Part shown: positions 7,640 to 15,202 of the stretch, one piece after another | How positions within the stretch are numbered: position 1 is the first letter of the stretch | Layout: each line of letters opens with the position of its first letter | Assembly (NCBI RefSeq): GCF_028471945.1 | Contig: NZ_CP110128.1 | Location: 2,592,501-2,656,500, forward strand | Length of the DNA: 64,000 nt | Direction of reading: 5' to 3' | DNA from: Pseudomonas sp. WJP1 | GTDB taxonomy: Bacteria > Pseudomonadota > Gammaproteobacteria > Pseudomonadales > Pseudomonadaceae | Notes under the pieces: model-generated | The model's input: only the letters and a program-made list of their open reading frames with translations | The model's database searches: none | Told to the model about the DNA's origin: nothing | Program-made: the position numbers and the translations under genes

Positions 7640-9094
7640 TTACTTCTGCATCACAGTCGCACTGTTAGCCGTACCAAACTGCTGCACGTTCGCCATCTGG
7701 GTCATGCCACTCTGGTCGACGCTGGCAATGTTGCCAGTCCCCCCCTGGGTCACATAGGCGACGTTCATGGTGTCGGCCTGCTTGATGGTGATCATGTTGT
7801 CTTCGCCATACAGCTGCGTGGTGAACGCCTGGTTGCCGCTGCCTTCCTGGTTGAAGTCGGTGGTGTTGTTGGTGCCGGTGCTGCTGCCCTGGGCCAGGTT
7901 GTTGGTGCCGCGCTGGTCGGCGATCAGGATGTTGTCGGTGCCGTTCTGGTCGAAGTACAGCTCGTTGTAGGATTCGCTCTGGCTGACCGTGGTTTTGTTG
8001 CCGTAGCCGGTCTGGTTGGTGGTCATGATGTGGCCGGTGTCTTTCTGGGTGAAGTTGGCGACGTTGCCGTCGCCGTTCTGGTTGACGGTGGCGCGCTGGT
8101 TGCTGCCGAACTGGCCGCCCATTTGTGTTGCCGGGCCTTTCCAGTTGCTGGCGTAGACCTTGTTGTCGTTACCCGAGGACGTGGCGTTGAGCACATGGTC
8201 GGTGCCGGTCTGGTAGGTGAAGTGGATGTTGCCGATGCCCTGTTGATTGAGCGTCACGGTCGAGCCCATGGACTCGAACTGGTCGGCATAGATGGCGTTG
8301 AGGTCGCCGACCTGAAACACCTGGGCAACGTTGTGGTCGCCGTAGCTCTGGTCGACGATGGTTTCGTTGGTCTGGCCGTTCTGGTCGATGGTGGTTTTGC
8401 TGGCGACCTGGGTGTCCTGCCAGACTTCGCTGCCGTTGCCGTCGCCGTACTGGTTGATGGTCAGGTTGCCGCCATCGCCGTAGCGCTGGTCACCGTAGGC
8501 ATAGTTGGTGCCGCCGGACTGGTTGATGTCGATCTGGCCGTTCATGTGGTTGATCTGTTCGGCGGTGGCGTAGTTGGCGGTGCCGTACTGGATGATCACC
8601 GCGTTGTTGGCCGTGCCCACCTGGATCTGTTCGATATTGGCTTCGTTGCTGTCGCCGTACTGGTAGGTTTTGCCGGAGGTGTTTTCCTGGCTGTCCTGGT
8701 AGATGAACGAGAAGTTGCCGTTGCCTTCCTGTTGTTGCAGGACCTCGCCGCCGCCGACCCCGATCGACTGGCTGGCATGGCTGACGTTGTTGTCGCCGCT
8801 CTGGTTCTGGATGATGGTGCTGTTGCTTTCGAACAGTTGCTCGGCGTAGCCGGCGTTGTAGTTGCCAGACTGGTTCTGCTCGATGGTACTGGTGACGTTG
8901 TCTTGTACGGCGGCCGCATCGTTGCCCGTACCGGACTGGTTCTGGGTGGCGGTGCTCAGGGGGGCCGCCGTCTGTTTCACATCGGCGATGTTGGTGTCAC
9001 CGAACTGGTTTTGGGTCGACACGCTGTCCTCGGCCAATGCTTGAGCACTGACTATGACCAGGATGGCGGCGGTGAGGGGCGTCAGTTTAAACAT
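7640..9094 (-). CDS. csgA: Major curlin CsgA, unusually long
   Basis: 484 aa with a signal peptide ending at AQALA. The whole mature part is curlin-type repeats of the pattern Q-x-G-x-x-N-x-a-x-x-x-Q (for example QNQSGTGNDAAAVQ, INQYGDGNGSEVWQ, VNQNGDGNVANFTQ). I count about 25-28 units, some degenerate, against five in the 151-aa E. coli protein. Each unit forms a strand-turn-strand of the amyloid beta-helix. The region rich in G, N and Q is secreted unfolded through CsgG. The ribosome site GGAGG precedes ATG. It lies 27 bases after csgB on the same strand. Some central units lose the Q ladder (around TGTDHVLNATSS). Confidence 0.95.
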   Translation of the reverse strand: MFKLTPLTAAILVIVSAQALAEDSVSTQNQFGDTNIADVKQTAAPLSTATQNQSGTGNDAAAVQDNVTSTIEQNQSGNYNAGYAEQLFESNSTIIQNQSGDNNVSHASQSIGVGGGEVLQQQEGNGNFSFIYQDSQENTSGKTYQYGDSNEANIEQIQVGTANNAVIIQYGTANYATAEQINHMNGQIDINQSGGTNYAYGDQRYGDGGNLTINQYGDGNGSEVWQDTQVASKTTIDQNGQTNETIVDQSYGDHNVAQVFQVGDLNAIYADQFESMGSTVTLNQQGIGNIHFTYQTGTDHVLNATSSGNDNKVYASNWKGPATQMGGQFGSNQRATVNQNGDGNVANFTQKDTGHIMTTNQTGYGNKTTVSQSESYNELYFDQNGTDNILIADQRGTNNLAQGSSTGTNNTTDFNQEGSGNQAFTTQLYGEDNMITIKQADTMNVAYVTQGGTGNIASVDQSGMTQMANVQQFGTANSATVMQK

Positions 9095-9121
9095 GATGAA
9101 ACCTCCAAGTGGTGCAGTGCT

Positions 9122-9583
9122 TTAGCGATATTGAGTGACCGATACGCTCATTCCATTTCCTGCTTGGGTCACAGCGCTTTGCTGCCCCGTGCCGGCCTGG
9201 ACAATGCTGGCGTCGTTGTTGTTGCCGTTCTGGGATATCTGCGCGCGGTTGTGGCTGCCGGTTTGGGTGATGGACGCGGCGTTGCCGGAACCTTGCTGGT
9301 TGATCAAGGCCATCAGGTCGCTGCCTTGTTGCAGGATGTATGCTTCCTGATTGCTGCCCGACTGCACGATCTGGCCGAGCAGCGACTGGCCGTTCTGTTG
9401 CAACAGCGCGACGTTGGCCTGGCCGTTCTGGTCGATCAGGGCTTGCTGGCCCACCGGGGGTGGCAGCTCGCCGAGATCGGCGCCGGGCGCCAGGTCGTCG
9501 TTTTCCATCAAGTCGTCGGCGCGCAGGACCGCGCTGCTGCAAAGCAGGAGCAGGCAGAGCAGGGCGGCGGTCGACGTTTTCAT
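9122..9583 (-). CDS. csgB: Curlin nucleator CsgB
   Basis: 153 aa with a signal peptide ending at VLRA. A ~30-residue acidic, Pro-rich N-terminal segment (ENDDLAPGADLGELPPP) precedes about six curlin repeats (IDQNGQANVALLQ, INQQGSGNAASITQ, ISQNGNNNDASIVQ). CsgB nucleates CsgA polymerisation on the cell surface and is held there with help from CsgF. csgB before csgA is the usual order. AAGGAC lies before the start. Confidence 0.92.
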   Translation of the reverse strand: MKTSTAALLCLLLLCSSAVLRADDLMENDDLAPGADLGELPPPVGQQALIDQNGQANVALLQQNGQSLLGQIVQSGSNQEAYILQQGSDLMALINQQGSGNAASITQTGSHNRAQISQNGNNNDASIVQAGTGQQSAVTQAGNGMSVSVTQYR

Positions 9584-9606
9584 GGCGTTGTCCTTTGGTG
9601 AGAGGG

Positions 9607-9639
9607 TTGCCCCATCAGCCAGCCCGGCCGATGGGGCAA
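9607..9639. other. Intercistronic hairpin before csgB
   Basis: TTGCCCCATC and GATGGGGCAA form a perfect 10-bp stem with a 13-base loop. It lies between the end of the upstream secreted-protein gene and csgB. No T-run follows on either strand, so it is more likely an RNA-processing or stability element, or a weak attenuator, than a full terminator. Confidence 0.6.
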
Positions 9640-9643
9640 AGGC

Positions 9644-11893
9644 TCAGTTCGCGATGACCTGCACCGTGCGCACGGTGCCTTGGGACGAGGTGATGGTGGC
9701 TGTCGGGTTCGCCGACGGAATCACCGTTGTGCTGTTGCTCACTGTCAGCCTCCAGCGTCCGGTCAACGGCACCGTGGTGCTACCCAGCGTCACCAGCCCG
9801 GTTGGCGTGGTCACCTGGACAGTGATGGTGTTGCCGGTGGTCACCGATGAAGTCCCTGTGAAGTCCCAGTTGAAGCGGTTGTTGGAACGGGCTGTCACCG
9901 TGGCCGCTGTCACCGCGAAGGTTTCCGCAGCAGGCCGTGGCGAGACTTGCACCGTGACCGTGGCTGGCGACGTCGACACGGCACCGAAAGCGTCCCGGGC
10001 GAAGTAGTTGAAGGTCGTGGTGAAGGCCGAGGTGACGGTGGCCGGTGGGTTGTAGGTCAGGACCGTGCCGTTACTGGTGACGGTGCCGCGACCGGTCGGT
10101 GGTTGGCTGAAGCTGTTGATCGCCAGCGGTACGTTGCCTTCCGGATCGGTGTCGTTGGCCAGCACGTTGATCGGTATCGACACACCCAGGGTCGCGATAC
10201 CGTCGGCGACGGCCACCGGAGGCTGGTTGGGCGCCACGGTGATGGTCACGGTCGCCGCAGCGGTCGAGGCCAGGCCTTTGATGTCTTGCGCCTTGTAGGT
10301 GAAGGTCGTGGTCAGCGGAACGGTGACCACGGCTGGCGGCGTATAGACGACGGCCGTGGTTCCGCTCAACGTCACGGTGCCCTGGCCGGTGGCCGGTTGG
10401 GTCAGCTCGGTGATGCTCAGCGGTGTGTTGCCGTCCGGGTCGCTGTCGTTGGTCAGCACGTTGAGGGTGATCGGGATACCGAAGCTGGTGCTGCCGCTGT
10501 CGGCGACGGCAATCGGCGCCTTGTTCTCGCCGGTGTCTGGCGCTGTGCCGACGACCACGACTGGCTCGGTATCGCTACCGCCCGAGGCCGATTTGATCGT
10601 GACGGTTGCCGGTGGCTGGGCCAGGTCAGCGACGGTCAGGCGCTGCAGGGTGCCGGACTTGGTCAACCGTCCGTAGCCCTGGGCGACCATGTCCGGTACC
10701 ACCACTTCGTCAGACGAGGTGGCTTCGATCAGCAGGCTGTGGTTGCTCCAGCTGTAGCGAGCGGTCTGGACTTTCACCACGTCGGTGACTTTGCTCGACA
10801 CGGCCGTTGGTTTTTTTGTGTCAGTCGGATCGGTCGCGGTGACCACCACCACCGGAGGAACGGTCGCTCCCGTCAGGCGGCTGGCGAAGAACTGGCCGCT
10901 GTTGTCGCCGAGCATGTCGACCAGGCAAGGCGTCGGGGGCGATCCGGGAACCAGTGCCACGGTTTCGCGGAAGCACACGTTCGAACCGTTGACCGATTTG
11001 CCAAAGACTTCTACTCGAGTGCTGCTGGTGCCTGGACCCGAAGAAGTACGGCGGTACGTGGCGCGGCCGATTTCCACGGGGGTTGGCGCACGGCTGTCGA
11101 GTATCTTGCCGGAAACGGTAAACAGATTGGTCTCGATGGTCCCGGGCGGACCCTGGACGCGCAGGAAATTGGTGTTGAACGGGCTGCCGGTGACGGCTTC
11201 GGAAAGGTTCGGGTCGCCGACGAATTTATCGATGGTCCCGGTGTCCGGGTTCATTTCGGGGTAGGGACCGTTGACACTTTGCAGGAAGGGCCCAACCTGA
11301 CCGTTGAGAGCGCCCGAGAAGTTGCCCGGTGCGCCGATGCCGATGTCGCGGGTGATGTTGATCGCCCGACGGCCCGGCGTGGTGACGTTGACCGTTTCCG
11401 TGCCGTACGGGTGGGTGATGATGTAGGTCCCGGCGACAGGCACGTTCACCCGCAGGCGAATCCGCGCGAAGCTTGCCTGATCGCCGTCGACAGGATTTTC
11501 CGCCGCGAATGCCGCTTCGATCCCGGCCACGTAGGCATCCACGCCATAGCCGCCGACATCGTTGATGCTGGTCTCGGCAAGGAACCAGAACGCTTCCGGT
11601 GGCCAGTTATCCGGGAACACCATCGGCTGGGTGTCGTCGTAAACCCCGGGTTCCGGATTCAGGATGCACATGTAGGCGGGCGCGCCAGGCGCACCCGGTG
11701 CCCGCGTACTGGTCGCCCGTGACTGGCACAGTTCCAGCTTCAGCAGATTGTTGTCTTGATACCACATGGGGAATTTCCCCGTGGCAAAGGTGTAGGGGCC
11801 GGGGTCGACGGCAGCGAGTTGCGCGAACGCACTGCCGGACAGCGAGAGAGTCAGCCCGAGCGCGTTGAGCGCGAAGCGTGGCCACTTGTTCAT
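9644..11893 (-). CDS. Secreted multidomain protein with cadherin-like/Ig-like repeats
   Basis: 749 aa; the start at 11893 is fixed by a perfect AGGAGGC site. A signal peptide ends at GSAFA. Residues ~1-280 (AVDPGPYTFATGKFPMWYQD, GAPGAPAYMCILNP, GVYDDTQPMVFP, RRAINITRDIGIG, DPNLSEAVTGSPFNTNF) are shared with the upstream paralogue. A middle part ends in a module ATVTIKSASGGSDTEPVVVV, also shared. Then come two bacterial cadherin/VCBS-like domains (NKAPIAVADSG..NVLTNDSDPDG and NQPPVAVADGI..NVLANDTDPEG) and a C-terminal beta domain. No anchor is seen. Its place directly upstream of csgB suggests a surface or matrix protein working with curli; no function is known to me. Confidence 0.8.
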   Translation of the reverse strand: MNKWPRFALNALGLTLSLSGSAFAQLAAVDPGPYTFATGKFPMWYQDNNLLKLELCQSRATSTRAPGAPGAPAYMCILNPEPGVYDDTQPMVFPDNWPPEAFWFLAETSINDVGGYGVDAYVAGIEAAFAAENPVDGDQASFARIRLRVNVPVAGTYIITHPYGTETVNVTTPGRRAINITRDIGIGAPGNFSGALNGQVGPFLQSVNGPYPEMNPDTGTIDKFVGDPNLSEAVTGSPFNTNFLRVQGPPGTIETNLFTVSGKILDSRAPTPVEIGRATYRRTSSGPGTSSTRVEVFGKSVNGSNVCFRETVALVPGSPPTPCLVDMLGDNSGQFFASRLTGATVPPVVVVTATDPTDTKKPTAVSSKVTDVVKVQTARYSWSNHSLLIEATSSDEVVVPDMVAQGYGRLTKSGTLQRLTVADLAQPPATVTIKSASGGSDTEPVVVVGTAPDTGENKAPIAVADSGSTSFGIPITLNVLTNDSDPDGNTPLSITELTQPATGQGTVTLSGTTAVVYTPPAVVTVPLTTTFTYKAQDIKGLASTAAATVTITVAPNQPPVAVADGIATLGVSIPINVLANDTDPEGNVPLAINSFSQPPTGRGTVTSNGTVLTYNPPATVTSAFTTTFNYFARDAFGAVSTSPATVTVQVSPRPAAETFAVTAATVTARSNNRFNWDFTGTSSVTTGNTITVQVTTPTGLVTLGSTTVPLTGRWRLTVSNSTTVIPSANPTATITSSQGTVRTVQVIAN

Positions 11894-11928
11894 GATGCCT
11901 CCTGATGCGGATCTGGGCATGAGAGCGT

Positions 11929-13275
11929 TCATTGCACGATGACCACTTCTTCGGTGTCAGTGCCGCCATTGGATGACGTCACGGTGACCTTGGCCGGTGG
12001 AATCGGCGTGATGCCGGTCGACAGGATTTTTTCCGCACCATCACCGAGCAGATCGCCGATGGTGGCACCGGTGCCGGATGTGACGGTGAGTACGGGGGGG
12101 GAGGTTTCATCGCTGGACGAGGCCACGACGGTGAGCAGGCCCCCGTTGATGCGGTATTCGGCACGGGAAATCACCACCAGGTCGGTCAGTTTCGTAGGCA
12201 CGGTGGTCGGCGTGCTGGTGGGGATGGCCAGGTGGTTGTCGGCAGTCACCTGCAAGTTGATCGGCAACGTCGGGTTGGTGGCGGATTGGGCATACCAGTG
12301 GCCGGTGGTGTTGGCCTCAGTCAGGTTCAGCACCGGGTTGTTGCTGTCCAGTGTCACGGTGGCCGGAGGTGGCGGGGCCATCACGAACACGTCCTGCTGG
12401 GCGACCGGGGCGCTTTCGCCGGCCTTGCGCGAGTAAGTGCTGCGTTCGGCAATGATCGGGGTGGGTCGGACCACCGTCGACAACTTGCCGGAAATGGCCA
12501 TCACCGTCGTCCGCAAGTCCAACCCGTTAGGTCCTTCGATGCGGATGTAGTTGGTGTTGAACGGGCTGCCGGTGAAGGCTTCCGACAGGTTCGGATCGCC
12601 GACGAATTGCTCGGCTTGACCTGTGGCCGGGTTGGTCTCGGTGTAGGGGCCGTTGACACTGCGCAGGAAGGGACCGATGTCACTCTTGAGGGCGCCGTCA
12701 TAGGTTTTCGGCGAGCCGATGCCGATGTCCCGGGTCATGTTGATCGCGCGGCGCCCACCGGCGGGAACGTCGAATATATCGACGCCGTAGGGGTGGGTGA
12801 TGGTGTAGACGCCGGCGGTGGGCACGTCGACCCGAATACGGATACGGCCAAAACTGACCTGGTCGCCGTCGTGCACATCTTCCGCGGCGAAGGCGGCTTC
12901 GACAGCGCTGACATAGGTCAGGTCGATGCCCCGTGCCGCGTCGACGATTGAGCCGTCGCCGGTGAACCAGAACGTTTCATCGGGGAAATTGGTCGGAAAA
13001 AGGATCGGCTGCGTGTCGTCGAATACCCCGGGAGCCGGATTCAAAACGCACATGTAGGCGGGTGCGCCAGGTGCGCCGGCAACCCTGGAACTGACAGCTT
13101 TTGACAAGCACAGGTCGAGGGTTCGACCATGGCTGTCCTGATACCAGGAAGCGAAGCCACCCGTGGCCGGCAGGTAGGGGCCGGGATCTACAGCAAACAG
13201 CGCAGCTTGGGCGGCGCCTTGAGCCAGAGCACTCACGATCAGGGCGATCGTGGTTTTGGACAGTAAAGGGTGCAT
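11929..13275 (-). CDS. Secreted protein, short paralogue of the downstream cadherin-like protein
   Basis: 448 aa with a signal peptide ending at GAAQA and a GAGGGAA ribosome site. Its first ~280 residues parallel the next gene (AVDPGPYLPATGGFASWYQD, GAPGAPAYMCVLNP, GVFDDTQPILFP, RRAINMTRDIGIG, DPNLSEAFTGSPFNTNY), and it ends just after the shared module AKVTVTSSNGGTDTEEVVIV, lacking the cadherin-like tail. Conserved Cys in LCLSKA and YMCVLNP could form a disulfide. It is probably the first gene of a four-gene unit (this gene, its paralogue, csgB, csgA). Function unknown. Confidence 0.75.
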   Translation of the reverse strand: MHPLLSKTTIALIVSALAQGAAQAALFAVDPGPYLPATGGFASWYQDSHGRTLDLCLSKAVSSRVAGAPGAPAYMCVLNPAPGVFDDTQPILFPTNFPDETFWFTGDGSIVDAARGIDLTYVSAVEAAFAAEDVHDGDQVSFGRIRIRVDVPTAGVYTITHPYGVDIFDVPAGGRRAINMTRDIGIGSPKTYDGALKSDIGPFLRSVNGPYTETNPATGQAEQFVGDPNLSEAFTGSPFNTNYIRIEGPNGLDLRTTVMAISGKLSTVVRPTPIIAERSTYSRKAGESAPVAQQDVFVMAPPPPATVTLDSNNPVLNLTEANTTGHWYAQSATNPTLPINLQVTADNHLAIPTSTPTTVPTKLTDLVVISRAEYRINGGLLTVVASSSDETSPPVLTVTSGTGATIGDLLGDGAEKILSTGITPIPPAKVTVTSSNGGTDTEEVVIVQ

Positions 13276-13566
13276 GAGTATTCCCTCTATCAGAGTACCT
13301 GCCCCTTGGGATATGGGTCAGTTGAGAGGTCTTCGGCAACTCCCATGCCAACTGCCGGAAATGTCGGTGCCGGCCCCGGTACACGGGCGTTTGCCGCACG
13401 CTCGAAGGTCGAGTGGGAAATCACGGTGCGGGCGTCTTTCCCCAGCATTGGGGGTAGATGGGGGGCAGAGGGGGTGATGGAGGTGTGGGGAAGGAATGCC
13501 CCCAAGGTCGGGCAAACCGCTGGCAGTGCGCTATAAACCTATAGGGGTTTCGCGGGAACACTATCC
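13276..13566. other. Divergent promoter region, curli genes / sensor kinase
   Basis: 291 bases between divergent genes. There is a G-rich stretch (13451-13495) and a small dyad AAACC..GGTTT (13535-13550) just before the kinase start. I could not identify a convincing -24/-12 site here. Confidence 0.5.
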
Positions 13567-15015
13567 ATGACCACGCTTGCAAAGACACTGGCGTCCGACC
13601 AGGGCGAAATTCGCTTGAGCTCGCGCAAACAGCCGTTCAATCTGCTGCGCTGGTTTTCGCTCATCAGCATGGCGGTGATCGGCACCGTGGCGGTGGCGTT
13701 GGGCTCGGTGTCGACCAAGTTCGTGATTACCGAAAGCGTGGAACGCGATGCCCTGTTGACGTCGCAATTCATCCAGGCGATCGCCTCGGCCGAAGTGCGC
13801 CACGTATCGATTCCCAATGTGCGGACCATGGGCGAGTTGCTCGACCCGCGCAAGGACCTGGACTTTCCCGACGTCGACCCACTGGCCCGCGCCAACGCCC
13901 GGGGTGAATTCCTCGACCATATCGAACACTTGCCGGATGTGATCCTGGCCAACATCTATGCCCCCGACCGCATGATCATCTGGTCGACCAACCCGGCCCT
14001 GATGGGGACCACGATTCACGCCGACGAAGACCTGGACCAGGCCTTCGCCTCGAAGAGGCCCGTGTCGGCCAGTTATCACGATGTCGACAAGGCGCGCATG
14101 GAACAGAAATTCGTCACGCCGCCGGAATACATTTTCATCGAAAACTACATTCCGCTGTTCGATGCCGAAGGCAAGAACGTCACGGCGATGGTCGAGATCT
14201 ACAAGGAACCCAAGGACCTGATCAGCCGGATGGAACGTGGCCTGGTGCTGATATGGTTGGCCACGGCCCTGGGCGGCGGGCTGATTTACCTGGGGCTGTA
14301 CTGGATCGTGCGGCGGGCGGCGATCCTGCTGGCGGCGCAACAGAAGCAACTGATCACCAACGAAACCTTCGTGGCCCTGGGCGAGATGTCGTCGGCCGTT
14401 GCCCACAGCCTGCGCAACCCTCTGGCCACCATTCGCTCAAGCGCCGAACTGGCACTGGAGTTCGACAGTGGCCCGGCGCACAAGAACATCAACGACATCA
14501 TCGGCCAGGTCGATCGCATGTCGAAGTGGGTGCGCGAGCTTCTGCAATCCTTGCGCCCGCTCAATGACGACGGCGAGCCGGTAAACCTGGTGGCGGCGCT
14601 GCACGACAGCCTCATGGCTTTCGAGCAGCAGATCGTCAAGGGCCGGGTCAATGTGCTGTTCGAACCCATAGGCACGCCGATGGTGTTGAGCCAGCAGGTG
14701 CAGCTGACGCAGATCCTCAACAGTTTGCTGGCCAATGCGCTGGAGGCCATGGACGAAGGCGGTACCTTGGCCATGACGATGACGCCCATCGATACCCAGC
14801 GTGTTCGCGTGGTGGTCAGCGATACCGGCAAAGGCATGAACGAGGAACAGCGACTCATGGCATTCCGGCCGTTTTTCACCACCAAGCAGGGCGGGCTCGG
14901 TGTCGGCCTGGTGCTGGTCAAGCGCATCATGGAACGCTTTGGCGGGGCGGTGGCCCTGGAAAGCCGGGAGGGCGAGGGCACCCGCGTCAGCCTGACATTC
15001 AGGCGAGTTCCCTGA
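13567..15015 (+). CDS. mnxS1: Sensor histidine kinase, MnxS1-like
   Basis: 482 aa. TM1 at ~27-47, a ~170-residue periplasmic sensor segment (EHLPDVILANIYAPDRMIIW, FIENYIPLFDAEGKNVTAMV), TM2 at ~222-245, then the H-box VAHSLRNPLATIRSSAE with His280, an N-box ILNSLLANALEAM, DTGKGM and GGLGVGLVLVKRIMERFGG of the ATPase domain. No HAMP or PAS is obvious. It is a close paralogue of the kinase at 19215. In P. putida GB-1, from memory, MnxS1 and MnxS2 both act through MnxR to activate Mn(II) oxidation; the gene set here has the same make-up. Kinase call sure; the Mnx assignment is by context. Confidence 0.8.
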   Translation: MTTLAKTLASDQGEIRLSSRKQPFNLLRWFSLISMAVIGTVAVALGSVSTKFVITESVERDALLTSQFIQAIASAEVRHVSIPNVRTMGELLDPRKDLDFPDVDPLARANARGEFLDHIEHLPDVILANIYAPDRMIIWSTNPALMGTTIHADEDLDQAFASKRPVSASYHDVDKARMEQKFVTPPEYIFIENYIPLFDAEGKNVTAMVEIYKEPKDLISRMERGLVLIWLATALGGGLIYLGLYWIVRRAAILLAAQQKQLITNETFVALGEMSSAVAHSLRNPLATIRSSAELALEFDSGPAHKNINDIIGQVDRMSKWVRELLQSLRPLNDDGEPVNLVAALHDSLMAFEQQIVKGRVNVLFEPIGTPMVLSQQVQLTQILNSLLANALEAMDEGGTLAMTMTPIDTQRVRVVVSDTGKGMNEEQRLMAFRPFFTTKQGGLGVGLVLVKRIMERFGGAVALESREGEGTRVSLTFRRVP

Positions 15016-15145
15016 AAATGGGTGTAAACTTTCCCCGCTAGCGGGTGCCATTCCCCAGTCGCCATTCCCGGGTCATGGCACATTGATGCTGATAAGCCAT
15101 TGTTTTGCTGGGTGTTAATACCTTTGTATAAAGCAGTTACAAATT

Positions 15146-15161
15146 TGGCCGAGTCCTTGCA
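15146..15161 (+). promoter_or_regulatory. Sigma-54 (-24/-12) promoter for the multicopper oxidase
   Basis: TGGCCGAGTCCTTGCA matches the RpoN consensus TGGCAC-N5-TTGCA, with GG at 15147-15148 and GC at 15159-15160, exactly 10 bases between them. It predicts a start of transcription about 30 bases before the oxidase ATG. The downstream NtrC-type regulator is the obvious activator. Confidence 0.75.
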
Positions 15162-15202
15162 AATCCCCCATCACCCCCTTCACATAATCGAGGCGGCTGG
15201 TG

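Noticed and set aside
8030..9601. 523-residue frame antisense to csgA and csgB
   Set aside because: It arises from the repetitive curlin codons read backwards; a Val/Ala/Gly-rich nonsense protein.
9947..11722. 591-residue frame antisense to the cadherin-like gene
   Set aside because: His/Arg/Gly-rich product with no motif; the sense strand has a signal peptide and a perfect ribosome site.
15075..15089. TGGCACATTGATGC as a sigma-54 site
   Set aside because: Spacing between GG and GC is nine bases, one short; the site at 15146 has the exact spacing.
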